Source of the DNA: Hypericum androsaemum
Taxonomy: Eukaryota; Streptophyta; Magnoliopsida; Malpighiales; Hypericaceae
Assembly (NCBI GenBank): GCA_963995505.1
Contig: OZ023186.1
Location: 17,801,570-17,865,569, forward strand
Direction: 5' to 3'
DNA length: 64,000 bases
Shown: piece by piece, positions 36,916 through 47,421 of the stretch
Position numbering within the stretch: position 1 is the stretch's first letter
How the letters are laid out: every line of letters starts with the position of its first letter
Position numbers and translations under genes: made by a program
The notes under the pieces: model-generated
What the model was told of the DNA's origin: nothing
The model's input: the letters and a program-made list of their open reading frames with translations, nothing else
The model's database searches: none

Positions 36916-39900
36916 TAATTCTCTGTTGGGTGAAAATCTCCACGAAATGAGGTCAGGGCCTCTATCAGCTCTTCGGGGAGGAACACCTGCAATAAGATTC
37001 ATTGTATTAGTATGTAGGAATTGGCCAAGCAACTCCCAGTTCCATTCGCCTTCATCAGTGACAACATCTTTGACTTTCATTATCAGAAACTCATCAGGGA
37101 TGGTGCAGGTAGCCTCCATCTCCAGATTTCTAGCCTTCGGAATCCACATATCCTTCCATAGGGAAACTGAGGCCCAATCTCTAACGATCCAAAGCACACC
37201 ATTCAGCATATCAAGCCATAGAGAGGCCAGAGTTTTCCACAAAGGAGAGTGAGAGGGTTTGCTGGTCACCACTGGGATCGGGCCCGTATCGTTAACATAT
37301 TTTCCCAGAAGCACTTAAACCCACAGATCCAATTTCCTAGTGAGCATACCCCAGACCAGTTTCATGAGGAGGGCTAAGTTTTGATACCTCAATTTCTTCA
37401 GACCAAGTCCCCCAATCTCCTTAGGCTGACAGACCGTCTCCCAGGAAACAAGATGGGGTTTCTTCTTATCATTTGAGGATCCCTAAAAGAACCCTCATTA
37501 GATCTTCTTGATATCCTCACGAATACGTGCAGGGATCTTTGTGGATTCCATCGCGTACATGGGGAGAGCAGAAAGGATAGCCAGATTAAGAGTCATTCTC
37601 CCTGCAAAGATAAGCTTCTCGGCACACCATCCTTGGAGTCTAGATTGGACTTTCTCCACTATAAAAGCGTAGGTGTTCTTGGTGATGCGATCATGCAGGA
37701 GCGACATCCCAAGATATCAGCCAAGATTATTGGTAAGGGAGACCCCGAGTGATATTTCCAGCTCCCTCGCAAGTGACTGGGAAATATTTTTTGACACATA
37801 TAACTTTGTCTTTGTTTTGTTCATCTTTTATCCTAAAACTAAACAAAAGTGATTAATGACTCCATTAATAATAACGGTTTGATCAAGTGAAGCTTCAGCA
37901 AACAGGAGAAGATCATCGGCGAAAAAATAACATACGCCCATTTCGCGAGATCTTAATTGGCTTCCACCCTTTTTCGTCAATGCTAGTTTGGATAAGGTGG
38001 CCAAGTCTCTCAAGACAAAGGACGAAGATGTACGGGGACAGGGGATCTTCTTGACGTACACTACGGGAGGGATTAAACACTGACATTTTCTCACCATTCC
38101 ACAGCACATGCATAGAACAAGTAGAGATACATTCCAAAATTAAGTCAATTATATGGCTAGGAATAAGAAGGAGTGAGAGAGTCTCCCTGACAAATGTCCA
38201 TCGAATATGATCATACGCATTCTTCAAGTCAACTTTTAATGCCATAAGTCTCTTGCCAGTACGCTGGTTCTTCATTGTATGGATAACTTCCTAGACAATG
38301 ACGATGTTTTCAGAAAGTTGTCGCCCCAGGACGAAGCTATTTTGGTGCGGACCAACCCATTTAGGCATAAACTCTTGGAACCTCACCGCCAACAGCTTCG
38401 TGATAATTTTAAGCAACATATTACAAAGGCTTATAGGTCTAAAGTGGGTAGGGGTCTGCGGCTGGTCCACCTTAGGAATGAGAACTAGAGAAGTCTCATT
38501 AATGGCTTTAGGTGGGCACACTCTTTGGAAAATCTTCTGAAATAAAGTCAATGGTATTATCTTTGACGACAGCCCAATTTCGTTGATAAAAGGCAGCATG
38601 TAAGCCGTCGGGGCCGAGCAATTTCAAAGGTTCCATTGAGAAGATAACTCTCCTAACCTCCTCGTGGGAAGGTATCGTAGCAAGTCGAGTCTTGTCCTCC
38701 ACCAAAATTTCATAGAAATTGTTGGGGATGGGTGGACCTTAAATGAGAGCCACAGCTTCATCTGAATATAATTCTCTGAAATAGATGGTAAGAGCAGCCT
38801 TGATGTCTTCCGGGTCAGAACCCATTCTTTGTTAGAATTTTTTATGGCTTCCACCCAGTTCTTCTTCCGTCGCATGATAGTTGAGGCATGGAAAAAGCTC
38901 ATGTTTTGATCGCCATTCAGAAGGTATTCCTTCTTGGCCTTCTGAGCCCAGAGCATTTCTTCTTGCTCTAATGTCAACTCTAATTGATTCCTGAGGTCTT
39001 TCTGCATAGTAAATAGGAATGAATTTCTCTTGCACTCTAAGGCTTTCTGAATGCCTTCAAGTCTCTTGAATAGCTTGATCTTCCTTTCGAAAAATGTTGC
39101 CAAAGCAATCCTTATTCCAGATTTGGACCTTTTCAGCAAAGGTATGGCATACTTGTGGGAGAGGAGCCCGATTATTCTAGGCATCTCGAACAAAGTCAGT
39201 GAAGCCCAGGTCCGAGTGCCAGGCCACATAGTATCAGAATAGACAATTACCAGGCTTGAAGAATGTGGGGGAGGGTGTCGAGTCTGTTTTAATCAAGATC
39301 AGACAATGATCTGACTTGATTCTGGGAAGGTGGGTAATCATCACCTCTGGAAATTTGAGCTTCCATTGGATGTTGGCCATCCCCCTGTCTAGTCTCTCAT
39401 AGACCCCCCTTCTGGTCCAAGTATGTTTCGGGCCAATGAAGTTAAGGTCAACGACCGAACAAGATTCCATATAATGCTTGAACTATAAGTGACGATGGCC
39501 TTTAATAGGAGCTCCACCCAACTTGCCATCTGATGATAAGAAAATGTTGAAATCTCCTGCAAGAAGCCAAGGTTGAGACAGGTTAGTCGCGATATTCGAA
39601 AGTCGAGACCAAAGTTCTTCACGAATAATAGCTTTATGATGACCATAAACTGTTGTAAAAAGCCAATTGATCTCAAGATCAGACCCAACTTCCATGTGAA
39701 TATATTGTTTATGAATATCAATAATAGATAAATTAATGAATGTGTGGTTCCAGACCCAAATACCACCCGAGAGCCCCTCTATAGGGGCCTGAATAATATC
39801 TATGTAACCTAGAGTTTTTGCCAGAATCTCAGCCCTCTTACCCAAAATCCTGGTTTCAAGGAGGACTAAGGTAGACGGACGAAAATGTCTAACTAGCTCT

Positions 39901-40290
39901 TTGATGGTACTTCTAAAATGAGAGCTTGCCGCTCCTTGACAATTCCAAGTAAGAATATTCATTAAGTGTGAATAAAATTAGGGAGAAAAAATCTTACTGC
40001 CCAGGAGTAAGTCCTGGGTCGATGGGCAAGGTCGGCTCTGCATTGGTGGCGCGAAACACCTCCGGGTGATCTTGTGTAGGATCATCTTCCGCGCCCTCCA
40101 TTTGGATGTCGGCTTCATCTTGCTCAGGTCCCGGGTCCTTTGCTCGTGACCTAGGATCGAGGTTACCGGCTGAAAGCGAGCCCTTTTTGGGTGGTACCAT
40201 GGTTGGGTTAGCCCAAAATTTTGAGGCATTTCCGCCCGACCCATCAGGTGGGTCCTCCTCTGACATATTCGCATTCATATGCCAAAGCTT
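36916..40290 (-). pseudogene. L1-type LINE: ORF1 end, endonuclease and reverse transcriptase, decayed
   Basis: Minus-strand reading, from right to left: an ORF1 tail (40278-39994); an APE-type endonuclease (39962-39483: MNILTWNCQGAASS, LLETRILGKR, LLAGDFN); its end with KSDHCLILI (39470-39234); a linker rich in charged residues (39229-38624); reverse transcriptase pieces (38599-38291 with LVLIPKVDQPQTPTHFRPIS; 38275-37913 with LMALKVDLKNAYDHI); the catalytic FADDLLLFAEAS near 37930; and a pre-zf-RVT part (37314-36916: IVRDWASVSLWKDMWIP). Frame changes between pieces make it inactive. It continues at 22780-23283 beyond the nested insertions, so it is the oldest layer of the nest. Confidence 0.85.
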
Positions 40291-40967
40291 GACTTTGGTT
40301 CATGTACGAGTTCTTGCTTAATTATAATACTCTTTCGTGACAGACCAATTCTTATTTAGCTGGTGAATTCGAATTCGAGTCATGTGAATTTTTTGAAAAG
40401 TTTAGGTGTGTTTCATTTGTAAAGTTTACTTGCGATAGTCAATTTTGTCCTAGTTATAACGAAATTCATCCAATTATTTAAAAAAATGAGACTTGTAAAT
40501 GAATTTATAATTCAACCAAACATAACATGGAATTTTTTAAATGAATTATTCATCTGTTTACCAAACGGCCCAAACGTAGTAAATCGTGGCCCATAAAACC
40601 AAATGGCTTTGATCGAATGAAGCCCAATAAGTAGCTCTGTGTGTATTTTTTTAGAAGATCCAAGGGTGACAGCCCTGCACGTCTGAGGACCATCCAGCCC
40701 ACTTTTTTAAATCGTGTCATATTTATGAGATCGATTCTTTTTTGTAGCTGTAGCGTTTGTTCCGATTCGGAAAAAAATGAGTGCAAAGGATTAAAATGTA
40801 TTTTTAGGAAAAAAAGTTCACCTCATTTTTCTTGTGCCAATTAGAAAAAAATGTCACCGAAAGAATTTTAAGATTAAATACGCTTAGTCTCATATTTTGC
40901 ATGAGTAATGACTATTATGACCATTTATTGCAGGTTCACTCAGATAGTACTTCTAAATCGTATCAAA
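40291..40967. other. spacer between the LINE and the next TIR element
   Basis: No gene or bounded repeat could be supported. The LINE's 5' end is probably within the first few hundred bases. Confidence 0.3.
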
Positions 40968-41974
40968 GAATAAATTATTCTGAAGTCTTTCGAGGTTGCT
41001 TAAATATACTCAAAAGTTCTCATGTTTGTAAAATACACGCCGACATTTTTTTTGTTTGATTTTATTATACTTTTGGGTCCCTAAAAGAGTTTTTTTCTTT
41101 TTTTATTATTGAAATGACAAAAATACCCTTAGAACAAAAAAAATAACTGACATCATTTCTTCTTCTCCGACGAACAAAAAAATGAATTTGGCATCATCAT
41201 CAAGAAGCTTCGTCTCTTCATTTAATAGATAAAATGGGATGACCAATTTACCTAACAAATTGGGATGAACACTAATTTCAAATTGGGGATTTACTTCCAA
41301 ACCCCCAAATCAGACAACGACTCCGCAGATTTCAACTTGAGAATTTAACCAAAAAAGAGTAAACACCAAGGAGAAGGCAACGACCCCGTCACCAGCAGGA
41401 ACGCCACCCCTAGCGTCGCCGGTCGCGTCCGGGCTCACCATCTCCCCTTCTTCTTCTTCTTCTCGAAGCTCACCAGCGCCGCCAGCCGCGTTCGGGCTCA
41501 CCATCTACCTCGCCGGCGGGCAGAACCAGGTCGTCGACGGGAGTGTGGTCCACTCGCTCCATTTTTCCTCCTCTTGTCTTGTTGGTTTTGTTCTGTCATT
41601 TTTTTTACTCATAAAAAGTTAGCTAGGTTTTTTTTAGCATGCCTTTTGTCCAAATTGACGTTGGTCCAGGGAATTCATCTGCTCTTTTGTTGCAGAAGAT
41701 GTACAAATCTTTTAGGGTTCTTACGAAATTGGAAATTTTTTAGGAGGAAGAAAAAGAGATGATATTAGCAGTTTTTTATTTTTTTGTTTTAAGGATATTT
41801 TGGTTATTTTATTAACAAAAATGAAAAAAGAGTTGCTAACGTGCGAGATCCGAAAATATAATAAAATCAAATGCGAGAGACTTTTGAGTATATTTAAGAA
41901 AATACGTATTATACAAATACGAGAGACTTTTGAGTATATTTAACCAAATTCGAAGGACTTAAAAGTAATTTACC
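40968..41974. mobile_element. TIR element with possible captured coding piece, upstream of H2A
   Basis: Inverted ends: left AAATTATTCTGAAGTCTTTC, then TTAAATATACTCAAAAG; right CTTTTGAGTATATTTAA (twice), GAAGGACTT, then AGTAATTTACC. The similarity extends over about 150 bases at each side. The middle is GC-rich, unlike the ends. No target duplication could be recognised and no transposase is present. It ends about 375 bp before the H2A start codon. Confidence 0.65.
41491..41556 (+). pseudogene. possible captured AHL (AT-hook, PPC domain) fragment
   Basis: The + strand reads FGLTIYLAGGQNQVVDGSVV, close to the PPC-domain phrase of plant AT-hook motif nuclear-localized proteins as I remember it. 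Only about 22 codons are recognisable, with no start, stop or splice context. A partial duplicate of the preceding GGGCTCACCATCT stretch lies near 41430. The match is short, so identity is tentative. Confidence 0.4.
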
Positions 41975-42149
41975 TAATATTTAATAACGTTGCATTCAAT
42001 TAATTTAAAAACACTACCGTACCGCTGGCTGCCAGCTGGCCGAGAGATCCGTGCTCAATTCCGAAACGGAAACTAGGAAAAGAAATAGCAAAGCGGTTGA
42101 GGCGATCTCCACCGTGGATCCAATTCTCGATCCAACGGCTGATATCCGA

Positions 42150-42212
42150 GATCCGCGTGACCAGCTCCCATTGGCCAGTTCCCTAACTCCCCACTTACCC
42201 CCTTTATATAAA
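42150..42212 (+). promoter_or_regulatory. histone H2A core promoter with octamer and TATA box
   Basis: GATCCGCG at 42150-42157 is the reverse form of the plant histone octamer CGCGGATC, which directs S-phase expression (family knowledge). An ATTGG (reverse CCAAT) follows at about 42169, and a TATA box TTTATATAAA lies at 42203-42212, some 140 bases before the ATG. A one-mismatch octamer (GATCCGTG) is at about 42046. Confidence 0.75.
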
Positions 42213-42348
42213 CCCCTAACACGCTTCCTCCCCCTCTCCTCTCACCGTCACCCGTAACCGCTACAACCTTCTCCTCTCTCCCCTTCGCATCTCAAAAGCT
42301 TCTAGAATTCCGGTTTTCCCGAGTGGCAGTCTGGTAAATAAGTGAGAA

Positions 42349-43048
42349 ATGGCGGGCAGAGGGAAAACCCTGAGCTCCGGGGCCGCGAAGAAGGCCACGT
42401 CGAGGAGTAGCAAGGCCGGACTCCAGTTCCCCGTCGGCCGTATCGCCCGTTTCCTCAAGGCCGGGAAGTACGCCGAGCGTGTCGGCGCCGGTGCTCCCGT
42501 CTACCTCGCCGCCGTCCTCGAGTACCTCGCCGCCGAGGTAATTTATCCTTGGATTCTCCAATATCGGTTGTTGAAATTACCAAACTGCCCCTGCGATGCT
42601 CCTCCGAAATTAGGGTTTCCCAAATCTTGCCAAGATTGGATCTTTATTGTAATTTGATTTACTATTTCAAGAACATGAATTATATTTTCTGATTCCCAAT
42701 TATTAGCCAATAGTATAGGCTACTAAGGTTTTTTCAATTTGTTCTTACCTTTAATTGGAGGAACCCTAGGAAAAGTCAAGGTTAGGGTTTTTTTTTGGGG
42801 GTACATGTTCTTACTTTATTTGGGTACAATGCCAGGTACTGGAGTTGGCCGGGAACGCTGCGAGGGACAACAAGAAGACACGTATCGTCCCGCGACACAT
42901 CCAGCTAGCGGTGAGGAACGACGAGGAGCTCAGCAAGCTCCTTGGTGACGTCACGATCGCCAACGGCGGTGTCATGCCCAACATCCACAACCTCCTCCTC
43001 CCCAAGAAGACTGGCGGCTCCTCCAAGGCCGCGGTTGATGAGGACTGA
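42349..43048 (+). CDS. HTA1: histone H2A, canonical
   Basis: Two exons, 42349-42537 and 42836-43048, code for 133 residues. The reading [20 protein letters not shown], then [20 protein letters not shown], ends in [14 protein letters not shown]. It is a core histone, pairing with H2B in nucleosomes. The C-terminus has neither the SQ(E/D)F motif of H2A.X nor the SPKK motif of H2A.W, so it is a canonical H2A. The intron sits in the codon following AAE, and codon usage is strongly GC-rich compared with the surrounding DNA. Position beside the zinc-finger and formin genes matches Arabidopsis HTA1; the symbol is given on that basis. Confidence 0.93.
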
Positions 43049-43272
43049 TCTGAGGAGGGTGTTAGGGATGGATGGTATTGGAAGGAGGAGGAGGAGGAGG
43101 CTGGGATTTTAGGTTAGTGATGTGAATACCATCATCACCGTAGCTTTCTCAAAATAGAATATTAGTGATGTCTTTTTTTTTTGTTTCTGTCTCCCTGAGT
43201 TTTGTAATGAGAATTGAAGCAAGAGTTTCTAGTCTGTATTTTCCCTCCCTCTGGTTTCTGTGATGCAATAGG

Positions 43273-43485
43273 ATGTCCACCATTAGTTCTATCTGATGAT
43301 ACTTGATACAAGTTCGAGCTGAATAGACTGGTAGTATATTTGAAAGGTGGGAAGGTTGTTGGCAAATCAAATTACATGATGTCCACCATTAGTTCTATCT
43401 GATGATACTTGATACAAGTTCGAGCCGAATAGACTGGTAGTATATTTGAAAGGTGGGAAGGTTGTTGGCAAATCAAATTACATGA
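43273..43485. repeat. 106-bp near-perfect tandem duplication downstream of H2A
   Basis: The unit beginning ATGTCCACCATTAGTTCTAT occurs at 43273 and 43379. I see one substitution between copies (GAGCTGAAT against GAGCCGAAT), so it is recent. It lies about 225 bp past the stop codon, in or near the 3' untranslated region. Confidence 0.9.
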
Positions 43486-43890
43486 ACTGGACGAGTACTA
43501 CCACCAATGGGGCTGCTCATATCAGTCTAATGTCAGTCTCTGGACCTAGTGCAAGTCCTCTCCAATATTGATGATTGTCTGGCCTCTCCTGCTGCAAGGA
43601 ATGAAGCTTTTGCTGTTTGCAACATTAGGCTGAAAATAAGCTTGGCGTTCTTGGAAAATTCTCGTCTTATGAATTAGCAAGAGGATTGTCATGGATTAAC
43701 CTCGAGAAATGGTGTAACAATTAGCAAGTTCATCCTGGAGATTTGTTTTGGGTTAAAAGACACTTTACTACTATATATTTGGAAATGTTTTAGGATCCTG
43801 TGTTAAATAAAAAAAAAAAACACCCCACCAACTTAGCGAGACAGAAACAAAAGATATAGATATCAGTACAAGTGCAACCACCGTCTTAAG
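43486..43890. other. spacer downstream of H2A
   Basis: No gene or repeat with clear borders. Confidence 0.3.
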
Positions 43891-44176
43891 TTTATAGGCT
43901 ATGTTGTCAATAGCGCGCTATATAGTGATTTTTATGCTTAACGTTATGATATGTTGTTGCTAAATGTTGTTGACTATGGCCGCTATAGCGTCCAAATAGC
44001 GGCTGTTATATATGCAAAAAAAAAAATTAAACTCTCCTAATTTTTTTATTTATAAACGGCATATATGTTATTTCTCACCTCAATAAATTATCCAATTCAC
44101 ATAAGTGCACTAATTTATACTCATCTCAATCCTCTCTCTCCCTCACGCTTCAAAAAAATGTAGATATTATTTTGAA

Positions 44177-45227
44177 GGATAAATTGCCTTCTAGTTCCTG
44201 ATCTATAATGAAATTACCTCTCGAGTTCCTACCATTTCAAAAATTATTTAGCCATCCATACTTTTTGATAAAATGGTGATCTTGAGTCCTTGGCTAACAT
44301 CACCGACCATTTTTCATTTTTTAATCAAAAAAATGACCAAAATATCTTTTTTTTTTAAATTATCATCTTTAACTTTTATATAATATGAACACCAAACCAT
44401 AAATCTGCACACTGTAAATTGACGCAGAAGCAAAAAACTTCAAACCAACAAAAGCCCTAAATCGGTAGAATCTAATTCTCTTCCTCGGTGCTCTATTTTT
44501 GGGTCGCAATCCCTGCAAAACCCTAATTCAAAGTCGGAGGGGAATTAAGGGGAGATGGACTCGAGCATGAGTTCTAGATGCCCACGAGTTCCTCGACATG
44601 TTCGCTCGCCGTCGTTGGTTGGTGAGAACCCTTTACACCACCCTCGCCGGTATTCGGCATCCTCGGCGGCGACATCTACAACCTCCCACCTTCTTCGCTG
44701 AGCTTCAACAGGCTTCAATCGACGAGGATGACGACGGTGACGTTGATGGAGGATCCGAGGACGACGCCGACGACCACCGTCTCGATCGGCCTCGCCGCTA
44801 TCTGCTGGGCTTCTGGGCACGGCTCCCTCCATCTTCAGCTTCTGGGCGAATCCAGCTTCTGGGCAGATTCGAGGGATTACTGTGGGAGAGAGATCTAAAC
44901 GAAGATGGGGGAGAGGAGGGGGAGAGATGCTGGCGGTGGGTTTTGATTGGTTTGGGGGTGGGTTGATTTTGGTTTTAATTTCTGGGTTGGTGTTCTCGTT
45001 GTTATTGAAATTCTAGAAGTTGGAAGAAGAAGATTTTTGTTTTGTTTTCTGTGTAAGGATATAAAAGTTATTTTTGTGACAAAAAATGAAAAAAAATTGA
45101 TGACATCAGTTAGGGACCTGAGATCAACATTTTTAGATAAAGTAGGGATCGATTAAATAGTTTTTAAAAAAGCAGAGATCTTAGAGGTAATTTTACTATA
45201 GATCAGGGGCTATATGGCAATTTGCCC
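44177..45227. mobile_element. TIR element nested in the GCTATAGCG element
   Basis: The left GGATAAATTGCC then CTGATCTATAATGAAATTAC, and the right GTAATTTTACTATAGATCAG then GGCAATTTGCCC, are inverted over about 130 bases. The centre (44545-44970) is GC-rich with ORFs in several frames that I do not recognise. No target duplication was seen. Confidence 0.65.
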
Positions 45228-45240
45228 AATTGCTTTTGGA

Positions 45241-46680
45241 TTATAATAAGGGAAAAGTTTCAGTAAGTACCATGTAGTTTCAGACTTTCAGAATTAAGGT
45301 CATGTGGTTTCAAATTGAAAATTTAATACCCTGTTGTTTACACATTTTTCTCCGGGCAGGTCCAGGGTAACTACACGATCAATCGGACTCGACACGTCAT
45401 CATTTTAAGCATACGTGGCGACACGTGACTACCAAGTGGGATAAGTTAATGATGACATGTAATGTGGCTATTTATCTAAACAATACTCAAATTATTTATA
45501 TTTTCAAAAACTCATTATTTAAATATATTATAAAAAAATTATCCTTCTCTCATCTCTACCCCTCCCCTTCCCTCTTCTTTGACCCATCTCCCTCCTTTCC
45601 TCCATTAAATCAAAACGACCACCGCACCTACATCCCCATTCCCACTTTCCTCTCTAAAGTCCCAATCTTTCCCACTAAAACACCACTTCCCACCACCAAG
45701 AACCCATCTTCCCGTACAAAGCACCACTCCCCACCACCAAGACCCCGTGATTTCTAACACGCTTCGGGAGTTTATTACGCTCCTGTCGCTGGGGGAAGGA
45801 AAGTATCGACGGCTGCTCATCATTATCAGCATCTCCGACCTCAGGTACAGCAGATCGGATGGATGTATGTCGCTCCACCTCTGCCCGTCGTGGGTCCTCC
45901 CGACATACCCACTGTGGGCCCATTCGACGGCGGTGGGCTCGTCAGTGAAGAGCTAGAAGGTCCTCGGCGGTGGTGGGCTCCTCGAAAAAGAGCTTGAAGA
46001 TCCTCCCCGGATTAACCCTAGGAAATCGGCTACTCCTCCTATGGCATCCAGCGCCCCGAATCTCAATCACCCCGTAGGTTTGTGTCGGCTCCGACGATGG
46101 CTCCTGTACGCGAGGAACTCGTCGTCATCTGGGATGGCATTTTGCATGAGCTCGCTGGCGACGTCGCGTCGTTTGGCTCCAACTGCTCGAGGAAGCTCGC
46201 CGATTTTGGGAGATTCGCTCCCAAGCATTAGATCGATGAGTTTTCCTTCTCTCATCGCTATTATTAATTGAAGGAGGAGATGGACTTTGAGCATTTGGGT
46301 TGGGTTGGGTTGGGCGGGATGGTGAGAGAGATAGAGAGGGGGAGAGAGAGGAGACGAGGTTGGAAGAAAGAGAGGAGGAGGGGGAGAAGTGTAATTAAGT
46401 AATAATTAAAGTAGGGTTTTTTTGAAAAAATATTAAAAACAAGAGATTATTTTGATATTTTCTATTAAATCATCCACAAGGATGGATCGGGTGTAGCTGG
46501 CGTGCCACGAGGACAGAATCTATGACGTGACAATCCAAATAGCCGGGCAGCTACCCTGGACCTGCCCGGGGAAAAATGTGTAAACCACAGGGTACTAAAT
46601 CCCCAATTTGAAACCACGTGGCCTTAATTCTGAAAGTCTGAAACTACAAGGTACTTACTGGAACTTTTCCCTTATAATAA
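45241..46680. mobile_element. Mutator-like TIR element with perfect 9-bp target duplication
   Basis: TTATAATAA flanks both sides (45241-45249 and 46672-46680). The element (45250-46671) starts GGGAAAAGTTTCAGTAAGTA and ends TACTTACTGGAACTTTTCCC. Inverted identity runs inward past CCACAGGGTACTAAAT and CTACCCTGGACCTGCCCGG, about 130 bases. The middle (45720-46300) is GC-rich and probably captured host DNA, but I do not recognise it. No transposase. Confidence 0.88.
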
Positions 46681-46862
46681 TTTAAGTATGATGGTCGCTT
46701 TAATTTTGATAAAGTTAATTATAATTATTAAGTATGGTATTCTCTTTAATTTTGTGTATTTATGTTTACTTTGTACACTATTTTTTAGTCTTTGCAATAG
46801 CAATAATCCTGCTATCCGCTATAGCATTTTAGAGAGTCGCCGCGGCTATTGAACACATAGGT

Positions 46863-47421
46863 TTTAGATAAGATATGAAAATTTCTGTAACTCTATCGAA
46901 ATTTAATCAAATCATGGGTGCTTTCATACATCGTGAAACAATTCCTAACACAGGATATGCTACTTGCTTATGGATTCTGAATATTAACATCCTAAAGAAT
47001 CAAAAAATGCCACTAAAGAACAAAGATATTAGCACAGAAGTCGGTAGCATGCGGAATGACGGACTTTCATCTGAATCTCATGGCGCGCGCCTGATGGAAC
47101 ATCCCATAACTGGACCGGCTTCCCGTAGCTAGCACCTCCATCATCTGTTCCCTCGTTCAACACTCGGCACCTGAGATGGCGTGATTCGAATTCGGTGAGA
47201 GCTTGCATCTCTGTATGTGTTCTTCTTCACTGCATAAGTAGTACCAAGACCAGTCTTTGCCACGGATGCTTGTCTTGTCTTGCCAAAGTCCATCTTAGAA
47301 GCGTCCTGGTTAGTTCTGCAAACAAACAAAGCAAAACCTTTATTATTCGGAAGCTGATAAGGCATACAGAATTGGTAGGTACGGAATATTATAGCACAAG
47401 TCTCCAAAATTACGGTACTTG
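46863..47421. other. 3' flank of the formin gene
   Basis: No gene supported. Bases close to 47421 are probably the 3' untranslated region of the minus-strand formin. Confidence 0.35.

Larger units (their letters stand above)
43898..46862. mobile_element. small TIR element (GCTATAGCG type) carrying two later insertions
   Basis: The left end has GGCTATGTTGTCAATAGCGC and then CCGCTATAGCG; the right end has CCGCTATAGCATTTTAGAGA and CCGCGGCTATTGAACACATA, which is the inverted form. About 480 bp remain once the two inner elements are taken out. The wording recalls hAT-like plant MITEs, but no 8-bp duplication was confirmed. Confidence 0.5.

Noticed and set aside
44545..44966. Acidic or Arg-rich ORF as a host gene
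   Set aside because: It lies between TIRs, is open in several frames because of GC-rich sequence, and no family was recognised.
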